A DNA stretch of 64,000 nt from an uncultured Clostridia bacterium (GCA_937876205.1 CALEII010000066.1:62001-126000); one strand, 5' to 3'. Numbered from the stretch's first letter, positions 24,625-33,707 are shown. Program-made: numbers and translations. Notes: generated from the letters alone by a model not told the origin.

Positions 24625-26997
24625 TTATAATATAGTCAGCGGGGCAATTTTTGCCATAAGTTTTTTAGTTCCTACTGTATCAAATGCTATTTCCAGCAGC
24701 ATATCATTGCCCATTTTGTTTGTTGACAGAATCATACCGTCACCGAATTTTTTGTGATTCACACGCATACCGACAGAGTAGTCAGGTAGTGCAGATGCAG
24801 GCTTTGCCGATGATACACTGCCGAATGATGATGAATAAGACGGCTTTGACGGTGCCTGTGCTGCCGGCTGACGTGTATTCTGCGTAAATACGCTCTGAGG
24901 CTGTTGAGGCTTCTTTATGTTCGTCAGCTCAGCAGGTATTTCACCCAGGAAGCAGGACGGCGGATTGTATGCTGTCTGACCGTAGAGCATTCTTGTCTTT
25001 GCATTTGAAAGAATCAGTTTTTCCTTTGCTCTTGTTATGCCGACATAAGCAAGTCGTCTCTCTTCTTCCATATCACTCTGCGAATACATCGACTGCATGC
25101 CGGGGAAAATACCGTTTTCCATTCCGGGAATATATACGACAGGGAATTCAAGTCCCTTTGCTGAATGCAGTGTCATAAGTACAACTGCATCACTGTCGTC
25201 ATTATAGTTGTCAATGTCAGACATAAGGGCAACATCTTCAAGGAATGAGTCAAGGGTAGGCTCATCTGGGTTTTCCTGAATATAACGCTGAATGTTGGCT
25301 CCGAGTTCGTTAACGTTTGCCATTCTGTCTTCAAAAGTATCTCTGTCTTTTTCAAGATGCTCAACATAATTGATTTTATTGAGAAGTGTGTCAAAAAGCT
25401 CTGAGGGCTCCACACTGTCCTTCAATTCGTGAAGTGAATCAATCATCATTGTGAATTCATTGAGCTTTCCTGCGGCTCTTGAGAGAACAGGGTAGTCATT
25501 TACATTGCTTATTACCTCATAAAGACTTATGCCCAGTGCGTCAGCAATTCTTGCAGCATTATTTATCGTGCTCTCACCGATACCACGCTTGGGCTCATTT
25601 ATAATTCTTCTGAGCCTGATTGTGTCATTGGGATTGCATATAACAGAAAGATAAGCAACAATGTCTTTAACTTCTTTTCTCTCGTAGAATCTGTGACCGC
25701 CGATGATTCTGTAGGGGATACCTGACCTTACGAGTGAACGCTCTATTGTTGCAGACTGTGCATTCATTCTGTAGAGCACTGCGTGGTCACTCCACGGACG
25801 GCCCTTTGCAGAGGAGTCCATAATTGATGATGCAATAAACATTCCTTCGCTTATGTCGTCCGAAACGGTATTGATTATGATTTTTTCACCCTCGCCGTTA
25901 TCAGTCCAGAGAGTTTTTCCTTTTCTTTCTGAGTTGTTTGCGATAACTGCATTTGCCGCATCAAGAATATTCTGAGTTGAGCGGTAGTTCTGCTCAAGTC
26001 TTATTGTTTTTGCGTTGTCATACTGAAACTCAAATTTAAGAATATTTTCTATTGTTGCGCCTCTGAATCGGTAAATACTCTGATCATCGTCACCGACAAC
26101 GCATATATTTTTGTATCCTCCTGCAAGCAGAGAAGTGAGCTTGTACTGTGCATGGTTGGTATCCTGATATTCGTCTACCATAACATATCTGAATTTGTGC
26201 TGATAGTAGTCACGCACCTCTGGATGTTCAGAGAGCAATTTTACTGTGTTGACGATTATGTCATCAAAGTCCATTGCATCGGCATTTTTCAGCAGCTCCT
26301 GATATTTTGCGTATGCCTTGCCTATAACAGCCTTTCTCGGGTCAGCCTGATTTTCTGCAAGATAAACAGCAGGAGTGATAAGTGAGTCCTTTGCTCTGCT
26401 GATTTCTTTCATAATTGACTTGTGGTCAATATATTTGTCATCAAAATTGAGAAGTCTCTGACATTCCTTTATAACACGCTTTGAGTCGTCTGTATCATAA
26501 ATAGTGAAATGTGATGAATACCCGAGTCGCTCACCGTCACGTCTGAGAATTCTTACACAGCAGGAGTGGAATGTGCTTGCCCAGATGCTGTTGCCTTTGT
26601 CTTCACCGAGCATACGCACAAGTCGTTCCTTCAGCTCTTTTGCTGCTTTGTTGGTGAATGTGATTGCAAGAATTTCCCACGGATTTGCGGCATTGTATGC
26701 CATTATTCTGTGTGCTTCATCACGAAGTGTGTCATCACCATCATAATATCTTTGCATTATATCATAGTCTTCTTTATCTACGGGAAATCTGAAATTCTCT
26801 TTCCCGTAAGCGTTGCCGTAGCTGATGAGATATGCGATTCTGTTTACAAGAACAGTTGTCTTTCCGCTACCGGCACCTGCAAGTATGAGAAGAGGACCGT
26901 CAGTTGTGGTGACAGCCTCAAATTGCCGTGAATTCATTCTGCCGAACTCTTTTTTTATTATTTTGTCTCTCAGAATTTTTACTTCATTTATATTCAT
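24625..26997 (-). CDS. pcrA: ATP-dependent DNA helicase PcrA (UvrD/Rep family)
   Basis: A 790-residue 3'-5' superfamily 1 helicase used in repair and in resolving replication-transcription conflicts. Motifs visible in order: the Q motif NSRQFEAV, Walker A AGAGSGKTT (near 40), ILAITFTNKAAKEL, motif II VDEYQDTN, motif III VGDDDQSIYRFRGA, motif IV RLEQNYRSTQNIL, motif V TLHSAKGLEFPVV and motif VI AYVGITRAKEKL. A Ser/Gln/Pro-rich linker (about 690-740) leads to the C-terminal Tudor-like RNA-polymerase-binding segment (VNHKKFGDGMI). Length and domains are complete. Confidence 0.97.
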   Translation of the reverse strand: MNINEVKILRDKIIKKEFGRMNSRQFEAVTTTDGPLLILAGAGSGKTTVLVNRIAYLISYGNAYGKENFRFPVDKEDYDIMQRYYDGDDTLRDEAHRIMAYNAANPWEILAITFTNKAAKELKERLVRMLGEDKGNSIWASTFHSCCVRILRRDGERLGYSSHFTIYDTDDSKRVIKECQRLLNFDDKYIDHKSIMKEISRAKDSLITPAVYLAENQADPRKAVIGKAYAKYQELLKNADAMDFDDIIVNTVKLLSEHPEVRDYYQHKFRYVMVDEYQDTNHAQYKLTSLLAGGYKNICVVGDDDQSIYRFRGATIENILKFEFQYDNAKTIRLEQNYRSTQNILDAANAVIANNSERKGKTLWTDNGEGEKIIINTVSDDISEGMFIASSIMDSSAKGRPWSDHAVLYRMNAQSATIERSLVRSGIPYRIIGGHRFYERKEVKDIVAYLSVICNPNDTIRLRRIINEPKRGIGESTINNAARIADALGISLYEVISNVNDYPVLSRAAGKLNEFTMMIDSLHELKDSVEPSELFDTLLNKINYVEHLEKDRDTFEDRMANVNELGANIQRYIQENPDEPTLDSFLEDVALMSDIDNYNDDSDAVVLMTLHSAKGLEFPVVYIPGMENGIFPGMQSMYSQSDMEEERRLAYVGITRAKEKLILSNAKTRMLYGQTAYNPPSCFLGEIPAELTNIKKPQQPQSVFTQNTRQPAAQAPSKPSYSSSFGSVSSAKPASALPDYSVGMRVNHKKFGDGMILSTNKMGNDMLLEIAFDTVGTKKLMAKIAPLTIL

Positions 26998-27007
26998 AAT
27001 CTTTTCC

Positions 27008-27544
27008 TTATGTGTTTTTTAAGTATGATTTGTATATTATCTCTGCAGAATTATAACATTCTTTAAGGCAGATATTTATTTCTTTGTACAGTTGAGCGTT
27101 GTTATCTTTAGATTTTGTTTCAACGCAGATCTTTCTTATTTCAATATAATTTTCTGTGATGTCAGCGCACTTCGGTATTGCTGTGAGAGAACAGACCATA
27201 TTATCGCATCGTTTAATTGCTGAAATCAGGTCTGATATTAGATTTCTGTCTGCAGATGACAAATTGAAAATATCTGTTATTTTTATTTTTTTACACAATA
27301 CAGTTATTGAATGATGAAGCTTCAGCAAAGTACACATAACTGCAAAAATATCTTCCCGTTCCAACGGTGTGAAATATGTTTTTTCAAGCTTTAGGAGCGT
27401 GTTTCTGATTATTACGCCGTCAAATTCTTCAGTCGCTACCGTTTCACCGTTTATCAGCTTAAATAGAGATTCGGCATTTTCAGCTGCTGAATGTGAAATT
27501 TGTGATAAAATCATAAGAAATTCATTCTTTTTCTGTTTCTTCAC
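27008..27544 (-). CDS. DUF47/PhoU-like accessory protein of Pit
   Basis: A 178-residue helical protein. It shows the DUF47 (Pit accessory, PhoU-like) hallmark LEKTYFTPLEREDIFAV near residue 50 in place of the usual TFITPxxREDI. The remainder is diverged and Cys/Lys-rich. Such proteins are encoded beside Pit-type phosphate transporters and are thought to control them; here the gene starts 4 bases after the transporter stop. The diverged sequence makes the assignment rest on this motif and on context. Confidence 0.75.
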   Translation of the reverse strand: MKKQKKNEFLMILSQISHSAAENAESLFKLINGETVATEEFDGVIIRNTLLKLEKTYFTPLEREDIFAVMCTLLKLHHSITVLCKKIKITDIFNLSSADRNLISDLISAIKRCDNMVCSLTAIPKCADITENYIEIRKICVETKSKDNNAQLYKEINICLKECYNSAEIIYKSYLKNT

Positions 27545-27548
27545 CGTA

Positions 27549-28586
27549 TCACCCGAAGCTTAGTAATATAACAGTAATCAGATAGCTGAGAAATCCGCAA
27601 CCGGGAAAGGTCAGCACCCAGGTTAGCACCATTTCTTTTGCAATACTCCAATCAACACCTGAAATCCTTTTTTCTGCCCCAACGCCCATAATAGCAGTTG
27701 TTTTTGTTTGCGTTGTGCTCACGGGGAGACCTGAAACCGTAGACAGAAGAAGTGAAATTCCGCCTGCAAGGTCTGCGCTGAATCCCTGATATTTTTTTAG
27801 CTTTACCATATCAGAGCCCAATGCCTTTATTATTCTCATACCGCCTGCAGAAGTGCCTGCAGCCATAAGTGCTGATGTGTAAAAAATCAGTATAACAGGG
27901 ATTCCGATGCTCTGTTCATAAGTGTCCGATGTGTTCAGTGTAAGCAGAAAAATACCGATGAATTTCTGCCCGTCCTGAGCGCCGTGCATAAAAGCCATAA
28001 ATGCAGCCGACAGATTCTGCAGATGTCTGAAATAACCGTCGGTCCTCAGTCTGTTTTTGTTTCTGATGATAATACTAACGATTTTTACTGTTATGTAGCC
28101 CAGAAAAAAACCTGTCACTGCAGATATAGAAAGTCCTGAGAGAACTTTTATCCACTCTGTTTTGTTTATTGCACTGATTGATTTGCTTACTGCAAGTGCT
28201 GAGCCTGAAACAGCGGCAACAAGAGCGTGGCTTTCACTTGTCGGTATGCCGAAAAACCAAGCAGTCACTGCCCACAGGATAATTGAAATAAATGCGGCAC
28301 AAACTGCAAGCAGTGTCGTGCTTTCATCACAGTTGAATGATGCAATATTCACTATGGAGGACACTACTTTTCCGCTGAGCTCTGACATAATAAAAACACC
28401 GAAAAAATTCATCACTGCTGCAAGAATAACAGCCTTTTTCGGTGTTAATGATTTTGTGGATATGCACGTTGCGATGGCAGTGGGAGCATCTGTCCAGCCG
28501 TTAACGATTATAACACCTGAAATCAATAAAAAAGCTGATATTGATAACGGATTGTCAGATATCGGAAAAACGGTCTGCAGATGCAA
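27549..28586 (-). CDS. pit: Inorganic phosphate transporter, Pit family
   Basis: A 345-residue membrane protein of the PiT family, which takes up phosphate or metal-phosphate with protons. Both family signatures are visible: NGWTDAPTAIAT (in place of GxNDxxNA) near residue 30, and FMAFMHGAQDGQKFIG near 190, plus GLPVSTTQTKTTAIMGVG near 300. The apparent start is a TTG at 28586, with GAGGA overlapping the stop of the preceding gene 11 bases upstream; no ATG lies before the first membrane helix. Confidence 0.9.
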   Translation of the reverse strand: MHLQTVFPISDNPLSISAFLLISGVIIVNGWTDAPTAIATCISTKSLTPKKAVILAAVMNFFGVFIMSELSGKVVSSIVNIASFNCDESTTLLAVCAAFISIILWAVTAWFFGIPTSESHALVAAVSGSALAVSKSISAINKTEWIKVLSGLSISAVTGFFLGYITVKIVSIIIRNKNRLRTDGYFRHLQNLSAAFMAFMHGAQDGQKFIGIFLLTLNTSDTYEQSIGIPVILIFYTSALMAAGTSAGGMRIIKALGSDMVKLKKYQGFSADLAGGISLLLSTVSGLPVSTTQTKTTAIMGVGAEKRISGVDWSIAKEMVLTWVLTFPGCGFLSYLITVILLSFG

Positions 28587-28592
28587 ATAAAA

Positions 28593-29204
28593 TCAGTCCT
28601 CGGGAAGCTCAGCCTGTATTTTACCGTTAGCTGTTTCGAAAGGAATTCTTAGTGTTCCCTTAAAACCGGTAAGCTCCTTGCAGATTTCTTCATTTTCTGC
28701 GAGTATGTCAGCAAGAATGGAGTTGAGCTTATCAGAGAAAGTCTGAATACCTGAAGATATATCAAGAACTCTCGAAAGTGTTTTTGCCGTTGCATTGTCA
28801 GCATCGTCAGCCATTTTGTCAATTTTTTCGCAGGTTTCGTTGATAAGTAGGTCTGCATAGCGACGAACATCCATCATTGCAGTGCCCACTTTTTCTTCTG
28901 CAGAACGGTCAGCAAGGATTGCATTCTGCAATTTTTCATCATATTCAATTTTTATGCTGTCAATTTCTGCTTTATGACTTTCATTCAGAGCTTCGATTTC
29001 ATTCTCATGCTCCTTCTGTATACCTGCAAGCTTTTCCTCAGCATCTTTTAATTTTTCCTGAAGCTCGGCATTTGTTTTTTCAGCATTTTCAAAAGCTGTT
29101 TTGTAAAGCTCAGTTTCGGCAAGCATCTTGCCTATGTAGGCAATAACATCATCTCTGTTAAAACCGCCGAATGTAGCTTTTCTGAACACATAATCTGAAG
29201 GCAT
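28593..29204 (-). CDS. DivIVA-like coiled-coil protein
   Basis: A 203-residue protein whose N-terminus (FRKATFGGFNRDDVIAYIGKM) matches the lipid-binding start of DivIVA/GpsB-type proteins. It is followed by a long coiled coil rich in Glu, Lys and Ala (about 30-110) and a second helical stretch. DivIVA-type proteins mark curved membranes and recruit division or wall-growth factors. It lacks the classical C-terminal tetramerisation tail, so it is a lineage-specific relative. It lies just before pit, 6 bases apart, on the same strand, which looks like an operon of convenience. Confidence 0.78.
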   Translation of the reverse strand: MPSDYVFRKATFGGFNRDDVIAYIGKMLAETELYKTAFENAEKTNAELQEKLKDAEEKLAGIQKEHENEIEALNESHKAEIDSIKIEYDEKLQNAILADRSAEEKVGTAMMDVRRYADLLINETCEKIDKMADDADNATAKTLSRVLDISSGIQTFSDKLNSILADILAENEEICKELTGFKGTLRIPFETANGKIQAELPED

Positions 29205-29291
29205 AAAAATGCTCCTTACAATAATATTTATTACATTATAACACTATTTATTTTTGAGTTCAAGCAAAAAATCAACATTGATAAAATATTA

Positions 29292-29320
29292 TTGATTTTT
29301 AGAAGAATATGTTGTATAAT
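29292..29320 (+). promoter_or_regulatory. Promoter of the alpha/beta hydrolase gene
   Basis: TTGATT (29292-29297), 17 bases, TATAAT (29315-29320), 20 bases before the ATG. Confidence 0.75.
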
Positions 29321-29339
29321 TTTTTATGGAGGTAATATT

Positions 29340-30293
29340 ATGGGTAAATCAGCAAAAACATTTATCAAAGCAGCAGCCGGAATTACAGCAACCTGTCTTG
29401 TTGCAGGTGAAGTTGTTTATGAGAGAATACTTAACAGGCGTTATACTTCTTCTAAAAACAATTGCCGTGTTATTGAGCCTGATGTTCTGAAATATTACGG
29501 CAGTCCTGAGAATCAGGCTGACCCTGATTCCTGGTTTGTTTCAATGAATCCTGAAGATACTTATCTGGTGGGCTCACTGGGCAGGAAAATGCACGCAAAT
29601 ATATTTATGCAGACTGAGCATACCGATAAATGGGCTATTGTGATTCACGGTTACACAAGCAGTCCCAGAGGAATGGCACCACAGGGCAGATATTTCTATA
29701 AGAAGGGCTTTAATGTCCTTATGCCTACTCTTGTCAGCTTCGGTAAGGATGAAAGCAAATACTGCTCTATGGGTTATTATGACAGATATTATATCAAGGA
29801 TTGGGTAAATTATATTATCTCAATGAATCCCGATGCCAAGATTGCATTGCTCGGTGTTTCTATGGGCAGTGCCACAACAATGCTCGTTACCGGTGAACAG
29901 GATCTGCCTTCAAATGTCAGATGTGCTGTTGCTGACTGTGGTTACACCTCCTGTTGGGATGAGTTTTCAACACAGTGCAAGGTAATGTATAATGTACCGT
30001 CTTTCCCCGTTATGAATTTTGTAAATACAGTTTCAAAATTAAGAGGCAATTTTGATTTCAAGAAGTGTTCACCTATTGATGCTGTTTCAAAATCCGTCAC
30101 GCCTACACTGTTCATTCACGGTGAAAATGATACATTTGTTCCTTATTGGATGATGGGCAAGCTTTTTGATGCCTGCACAGCAGAGAAAGAAAAACTTTCC
30201 GTACCCGATGCAACTCACGCAAATTCCTGCGATGTGCACCCTGAAATCTATTATCCCGCCGTTGACAAATTTGTTGACAGATATATAAAATAA
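29340..30293 (+). CDS. Alpha/beta hydrolase with N-terminal membrane segment
   Basis: A 317-residue serine hydrolase of the alpha/beta fold. The oxyanion region is VIHGYTSSPRGM near 100, the nucleophile is in the elbow GVSMGSATT near 165, the acid is in HGENDTFVP near 260 and the histidine is in DATHANSC near 290. Residues 5-25 (AKTFIKAAAGITATCLVAGE) may insert in the membrane, with the enzyme outside. Similar proteins in Firmicutes are annotated as acyl esterases or peptidases, but the substrate is not defined. The ATG at 29340 is set by GGAGG upstream. It is a single-gene unit. Confidence 0.85.
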   Translation: MGKSAKTFIKAAAGITATCLVAGEVVYERILNRRYTSSKNNCRVIEPDVLKYYGSPENQADPDSWFVSMNPEDTYLVGSLGRKMHANIFMQTEHTDKWAIVIHGYTSSPRGMAPQGRYFYKKGFNVLMPTLVSFGKDESKYCSMGYYDRYYIKDWVNYIISMNPDAKIALLGVSMGSATTMLVTGEQDLPSNVRCAVADCGYTSCWDEFSTQCKVMYNVPSFPVMNFVNTVSKLRGNFDFKKCSPIDAVSKSVTPTLFIHGENDTFVPYWMMGKLFDACTAEKEKLSVPDATHANSCDVHPEIYYPAVDKFVDRYIK

Positions 30294-30299
30294 ATTAAA

Positions 30300-30340
30300 C
30301 TCCCGATACAGTTGGCTTTTCTGTATCGGGAGCATTTTTT
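30300..30340. terminator. Bidirectional terminator after the hydrolase and rodA
   Basis: CTCCCGATACAG (30300-30311) pairs perfectly with CTGTATCGGGAG (30321-30332), followed by GCATTTTTTT. Confidence 0.93.
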
Positions 30341-31509
30341 TAATCAAAAGCAGTGCTAATGTTCTTTATTCTGAAATTTGTTATTTCTCTTTCAAGCGTA
30401 TGCCGTCTGAGGCTGAGCACAAGACCTATTGCAATATAAATACACAGATTTGATGAGCCGCCGGCACTCAGGAAGGGAAGTGTAATGCCGATAACGGGCA
30501 ACAGCTGAAGACACATTCCTATGTTGACTATGACCTGTGAAGCAATCATTGCCGCAACACCTGTGCAAAGAAGTAAAACAGTGTTGTCTTTTGAGTCTGT
30601 GCCTATTTTCATTATTTTTATCACAATCAACACAAACATAATCAGTGTCAGAATACAGCCAACAAGCCCCAATTCCTCACCTATGAGTGAAAATATCATA
30701 TCATTTTCAATTTCAGGTACAATGTCAGAATAACGCCCTTTGAAGAGTCCCTGACCGAAAATTCCGCCGTTGAGTATTGCATTTAGTCCTTGCTGTTGCT
30801 GATAAATGATGTCAGGATATTCATCAGGCTTGAACAACGCATATATTCTGTCTTTCTGAATACTTGAGAAAACAAAATTCCATATAAACGGTGTGGCAGC
30901 GGCAACAAGCAGTGCACCAACTGCGAAATATCTCATCTTTACGCCTGCTATAAACATCATAATTATGAATATGAAGATGAAAATAAGTGCGCTTCCCATA
31001 TCGCCTGTTATAAGAACAAGAAATGCAGGTATGGCAGCGTGAACGCAAAGAAGAATAAGTGTTTTTAAAGATTCAAGATTATCTCTGACATTGTCAAGAT
31101 GAACCGAAAATGTGATTATAAAGCCGATTTTCACAAGCTCTGAGGGCTGAAAATAGATTCCCAGGTCACCGAGCTTTATCCAGGTTTTAACATCAGGTCT
31201 TGACGGAGGGCCGACACCTACGCCTGGTATAAAAAGCAAAAGCATCAGCAACAGGCACACACCTGCAATTATCGGCCACAGTCTTACAATAAAGTTGTAG
31301 TCAATAACGGATATAATAAGAGCCATAACAACGCCTGCAATTACTGCTATCATCATAACCTTCGCATCTCTTGAAAACTCGGCACCTCCGCTGCTTGTTG
31401 CACTTGAAACAAGCAGAATACCAAGTGCAGAAATAAGAGAACATAAAAATAATAAAATTTTATCTGTTTCCTTGATAAAGCTGTTTATTTGTGATATAAT
31501 TCTTTTCAT
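30340..31509 (-). CDS. rodA: Peptidoglycan polymerase RodA (SEDS family)
   Basis: A 389-residue protein with ten membrane helices. SEDS proteins polymerise lipid II during elongation. Recognisable family stretches are TWIKLGDLGIYFQPSELVKIGFI near residue 110, LITGDMGSALIFIFIF near 165, QGLNAILNGGIFGQGLFKGRYS near 240, ENDMIFSLIGEELGLVG and PFLSAGGSSNLCIYIAIG near 350. The motif set favours RodA over FtsW. It is monocistronic and diverges from tsaE. Confidence 0.93.
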   Translation of the reverse strand: MKRIISQINSFIKETDKILLFLCSLISALGILLVSSATSSGGAEFSRDAKVMMIAVIAGVVMALIISVIDYNFIVRLWPIIAGVCLLLMLLLFIPGVGVGPPSRPDVKTWIKLGDLGIYFQPSELVKIGFIITFSVHLDNVRDNLESLKTLILLCVHAAIPAFLVLITGDMGSALIFIFIFIIMMFIAGVKMRYFAVGALLVAAATPFIWNFVFSSIQKDRIYALFKPDEYPDIIYQQQQGLNAILNGGIFGQGLFKGRYSDIVPEIENDMIFSLIGEELGLVGCILTLIMFVLIVIKIMKIGTDSKDNTVLLLCTGVAAMIASQVIVNIGMCLQLLPVIGITLPFLSAGGSSNLCIYIAIGLVLSLRRHTLEREITNFRIKNISTAFD

Positions 31510-31595
31510 AGATTTAACTTCCTGAATGTAGTTAAATATATTATAGCGTTTAACAGTATTTTTTTCAAGTATATTTTATAAAGGCAGTATATCTT

Positions 31596-32027
31596 ATGAA
31601 GCTGTATTTTTCATCGTGTGAAAAGGACACATTAAAAATAGCTGAAGAATTCGCAGGTAATCTCAGAGCCGGTGATGTGGTGGCTTTCCGTGGCGGTATG
31701 GGAATGGGAAAGACCGTTTTTGTGCGTGGTTGTGCCGATGTTCTCGGCATTGATAATGAAATCAGCAGTCCGACTTTTTCCATTGTCAATGATTACGGCG
31801 GAAAAATAAATGTTTATCACTTTGATATGTACAGGGTAGAGAGCTGGGATTCTCTTTATTCAACAGGTTTTTTTGATTATCTGAATGAAAACAGTATTCT
31901 TTTTATTGAATGGAGTGAGAATATAGAAAATGTTCTCCCCGATAACACAATAACGGTCTGTTTTTCAAGAACTGATTCAGAGAATGAGAGAATTATTGAA
32001 ATTGACGGAGGTGACGGCAGATGGTAA
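31596..32027 (+). CDS. tsaE: tRNA threonylcarbamoyladenosine ATPase TsaE
   Basis: A 143-residue P-loop ATPase needed with TsaB, TsaD and TsaC for the t6A37 modification of ANN-decoding tRNAs. Walker A is GGMGMGKTVF near residue 35, the switch region is SSPTFSIVNDY near 62, and YHFDMYRVES plus FIEWSENIENVLP follow, as in all TsaE proteins. Its last 7 bases overlap tsaB. Confidence 0.95.
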   Translation: MKLYFSSCEKDTLKIAEEFAGNLRAGDVVAFRGGMGMGKTVFVRGCADVLGIDNEISSPTFSIVNDYGGKINVYHFDMYRVESWDSLYSTGFFDYLNENSILFIEWSENIENVLPDNTITVCFSRTDSENERIIEIDGGDGRW

Positions 32028-32728
32028 TTCTGGGTATTGAAAGCTCGGCTGTGTCAGCATCGGCAGCAGTTGTCCGTGACGGTAAATTACTTTCAGAGGT
32101 ATTTCTCAATGTCGGTCTGACTCATTCTGTCACACTTCTTCCTGCCATAAAGAAGGTAATTGATGGCTCAGGTATCTCAATTTCCGATATTGACGCAGTT
32201 GCCGTTTCAAACGGTCCCGGCTCCTTCACGGGTGTCCGTATCGGCGTCTCAACTGCCAAAGGTATTGCAGAGCCCGATTCAAAAAAATGTGTTCCCGTTT
32301 CAACTCTTGAAGCTATAGCTTACCCTCTTTCAGGCAGCGACTGCATTGCAGTATCTGTTATGGATGCAAGATGCAATCAGGTTTATTGTGCGGTTTTTGA
32401 GTGTAATGCTCAAGGTGTCAGCAGAATTACTGCAGATGATGCCGTTTCACTGGACAGCCTTGCAGAAACTCTTTTGCAGTTCAGCGGAAAACGAATTATT
32501 CTTATTGGTGACGGTGCAGATATTTCATACAGATATCTTGCTGACAAAGTTGACGGCATTTCCGTGGCATCATCGCTTATAAAGTATCAGAGAGCTTCAA
32601 GCGTAGCCCTGCTCGCAGAAAAGAAGCTTGAAATAAACGATTCGGTCACAACACCATCGGAGCTTGTGCCGTCTTACTTGAGACTTTCTCAGGCAGAGAG
32701 AGAGCTTAAAAAGAAAAAGGAGAGTTGA
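32021..32728 (+). CDS. tsaB: tRNA threonylcarbamoyladenosine protein TsaB
   Basis: A 235-residue ASKHA-fold protein that supports the TsaD catalytic subunit. The start MVILGIESSAVSASAAVV and the region AVSNGPGSFTGVRIGVSTAKGIA near residue 65 are diagnostic. tsaD is not in the window. It starts inside tsaE and is followed after 4 bases by rpiB. Confidence 0.95.
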   Translation: MVILGIESSAVSASAAVVRDGKLLSEVFLNVGLTHSVTLLPAIKKVIDGSGISISDIDAVAVSNGPGSFTGVRIGVSTAKGIAEPDSKKCVPVSTLEAIAYPLSGSDCIAVSVMDARCNQVYCAVFECNAQGVSRITADDAVSLDSLAETLLQFSGKRIILIGDGADISYRYLADKVDGISVASSLIKYQRASSVALLAEKKLEINDSVTTPSELVPSYLRLSQAERELKKKKES

Positions 32729-32732
32729 TAAT

Positions 32733-33173
32733 ATGAAAATTGCAATCGGTTCAGACCACGCAGGCTTCCCCCTTAAGGAAGAAATCAGAATGTATCTCGA
32801 AGAAAAGGGTGTGGAATATGTAGACTGCGGTGTTTACGAAGCAACATCAGCAGATTACCCCCTTCAGGCAAAAGCAACCTGTGAGAAGATTGTTTCAGGT
32901 GAATGTGTAAGAGGTATTCTTTGCTGCGGTACAGGCATAGGCATTTCAATGGCTGCAAACAAGGTGAAAGGTATCCGTGCAGCTTGCTGTTCAGATTACT
33001 TCAGCGCAAAATACACAAGACTTCATAACGATGCGAATGTTCTCTGCCTTGGGGCAAGAGTTATCGGCGCAGGTTCAGCTCTTGAACTTGTAGATGTTTT
33101 CCTCAATACAGAGTTTGAGGGTGGCAGACATCAGAGGAGAGTAGACCTCATTACAGCTATCGAAAACGAATAA
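32733..33173 (+). CDS. rpiB: Ribose-5-phosphate isomerase B
   Basis: A 146-residue sugar-phosphate isomerase of the RpiB/LacAB family. The N-terminal IGSDHAGFPLKEEI, the catalytic cysteine region CCGTGIGISMAANK (near 68) and HNDANVLCLGARV are intact. RpiB interconverts ribose and ribulose 5-phosphate; allose-phosphate or galactose-phosphate activity cannot be excluded from sequence. AAAAGGAGA lies before the ATG. It closes the tsaE-tsaB-rpiB run. Confidence 0.93.
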   Translation: MKIAIGSDHAGFPLKEEIRMYLEEKGVEYVDCGVYEATSADYPLQAKATCEKIVSGECVRGILCCGTGIGISMAANKVKGIRAACCSDYFSAKYTRLHNDANVLCLGARVIGAGSALELVDVFLNTEFEGGRHQRRVDLITAIENE

Positions 33174-33189
33174 TAAAAGAGCATAACAA

Positions 33190-33221
33190 AAAAGCCGTAT
33201 CCTCAGATACGGCTTGATTTT
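33190..33221. terminator. Terminator between rpiB and rpmB
   Basis: AAGCCGTATC (33192-33201), loop CTCA, GATACGGCTT (33206-33215), flanked by A and T runs; convergent genes on both sides. Confidence 0.93.
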
Positions 33222-33240
33222 GTTCATTTGAAAGAATGAA

Positions 33241-33429
33241 TTAAACGGCTCTTGTTACCTTACCTGAACGAAGGCAACGGCTGCATACATGAATTCTCTT
33301 GGGTGTACCGTTTACAACAGCCTTAACTTTCATAACATTGGGCTTCCAGGTTCTGTTGGTTCTTCTGTGTGAGTGAGAAACCTTGATACCGAAAGCAACG
33401 TCTTTTCCGCAGATATCACATTTTGCCAT
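33241..33429 (-). CDS. rpmB: 50S ribosomal protein L28 (zinc-type)
   Basis: A 62-residue ribosomal protein with the start MAKCDICGKDVAFG and the central SHSHRRTNRTWKPN. Two CxxC pairs (CDIC and CSRC) show the zinc-binding form of L28. AGGGAGGTG lies upstream of the ATG. It is transcribed alone from a strong promoter through a structured leader of about 80 bases. Confidence 0.97.
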   Translation of the reverse strand: MAKCDICGKDVAFGIKVSHSHRRTNRTWKPNVMKVKAVVNGTPKRIHVCSRCLRSGKVTRAV

Positions 33430-33447
33430 GCGGAATGCACCTCCCTT

Positions 33448-33494
33448 TTACACGGATGAGAATACAGCTAAACGCCGAATACCTCATCTTGTAA
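33448..33494 (-). other. Leader hairpin of rpmB
   Basis: On the minus strand TTACA-GATGAG pairs with CTCATC-TGTAA (11 pairs with a small bulge), closing a loop of about 22 bases just upstream of the rpmB ribosome binding site. Confidence 0.5.
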
Positions 33495-33513
33495 TTATAA
33501 CTTTATTTTACGC

Positions 33514-33541
33514 AGTATATAGTAACAGATTTGTTTGTCAA
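33514..33541 (-). promoter_or_regulatory. Promoter of rpmB
   Basis: On the minus strand TTGACA (33536-33541), 16 bases, TATACT (33514-33519). Confidence 0.78.
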
Positions 33542-33636
33542 ATGCAAGTCTTTTTCTTAAAAAAATCAACTTTTTTGCAAAAAAAATTATCAGGACTTTA
33601 TTATATTAAAAAAAATAGTAAAATTTAAAAAATCTA

Positions 33637-33665
33637 TTGCAAAATTATTTGCAATGATATATAAT
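33637..33665 (+). promoter_or_regulatory. Promoter of recA
   Basis: TTGCAA (33637-33642), 17 bases, TATAAT (33660-33665). The -35 element is the left arm of a perfect inverted repeat, TTGCAAA-ATTA-TTTGCAA (33637-33654). Confidence 0.78.
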
Positions 33666-33670
33666 AATAC

Positions 33671-33683
33671 CGAACATTTGTAC
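33671..33683 (+). promoter_or_regulatory. LexA (SOS) operator of recA
   Basis: CGAACATTTGTAC fits the Gram-positive LexA/DinR box GAAC-N4-GTTC with one mismatch in the right half. It lies 5 bases after the -10 element, over the expected transcription start. Confidence 0.75.
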
Positions 33684-33707
33684 AATATCTTTGAGAGGAT
33701 GACTATA

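Noticed and set aside
28162..28590. Open frame antisense to pit (142 codons)
   Set aside because: The opposite strand has clear PiT signatures and membrane helices; this frame is a shadow.
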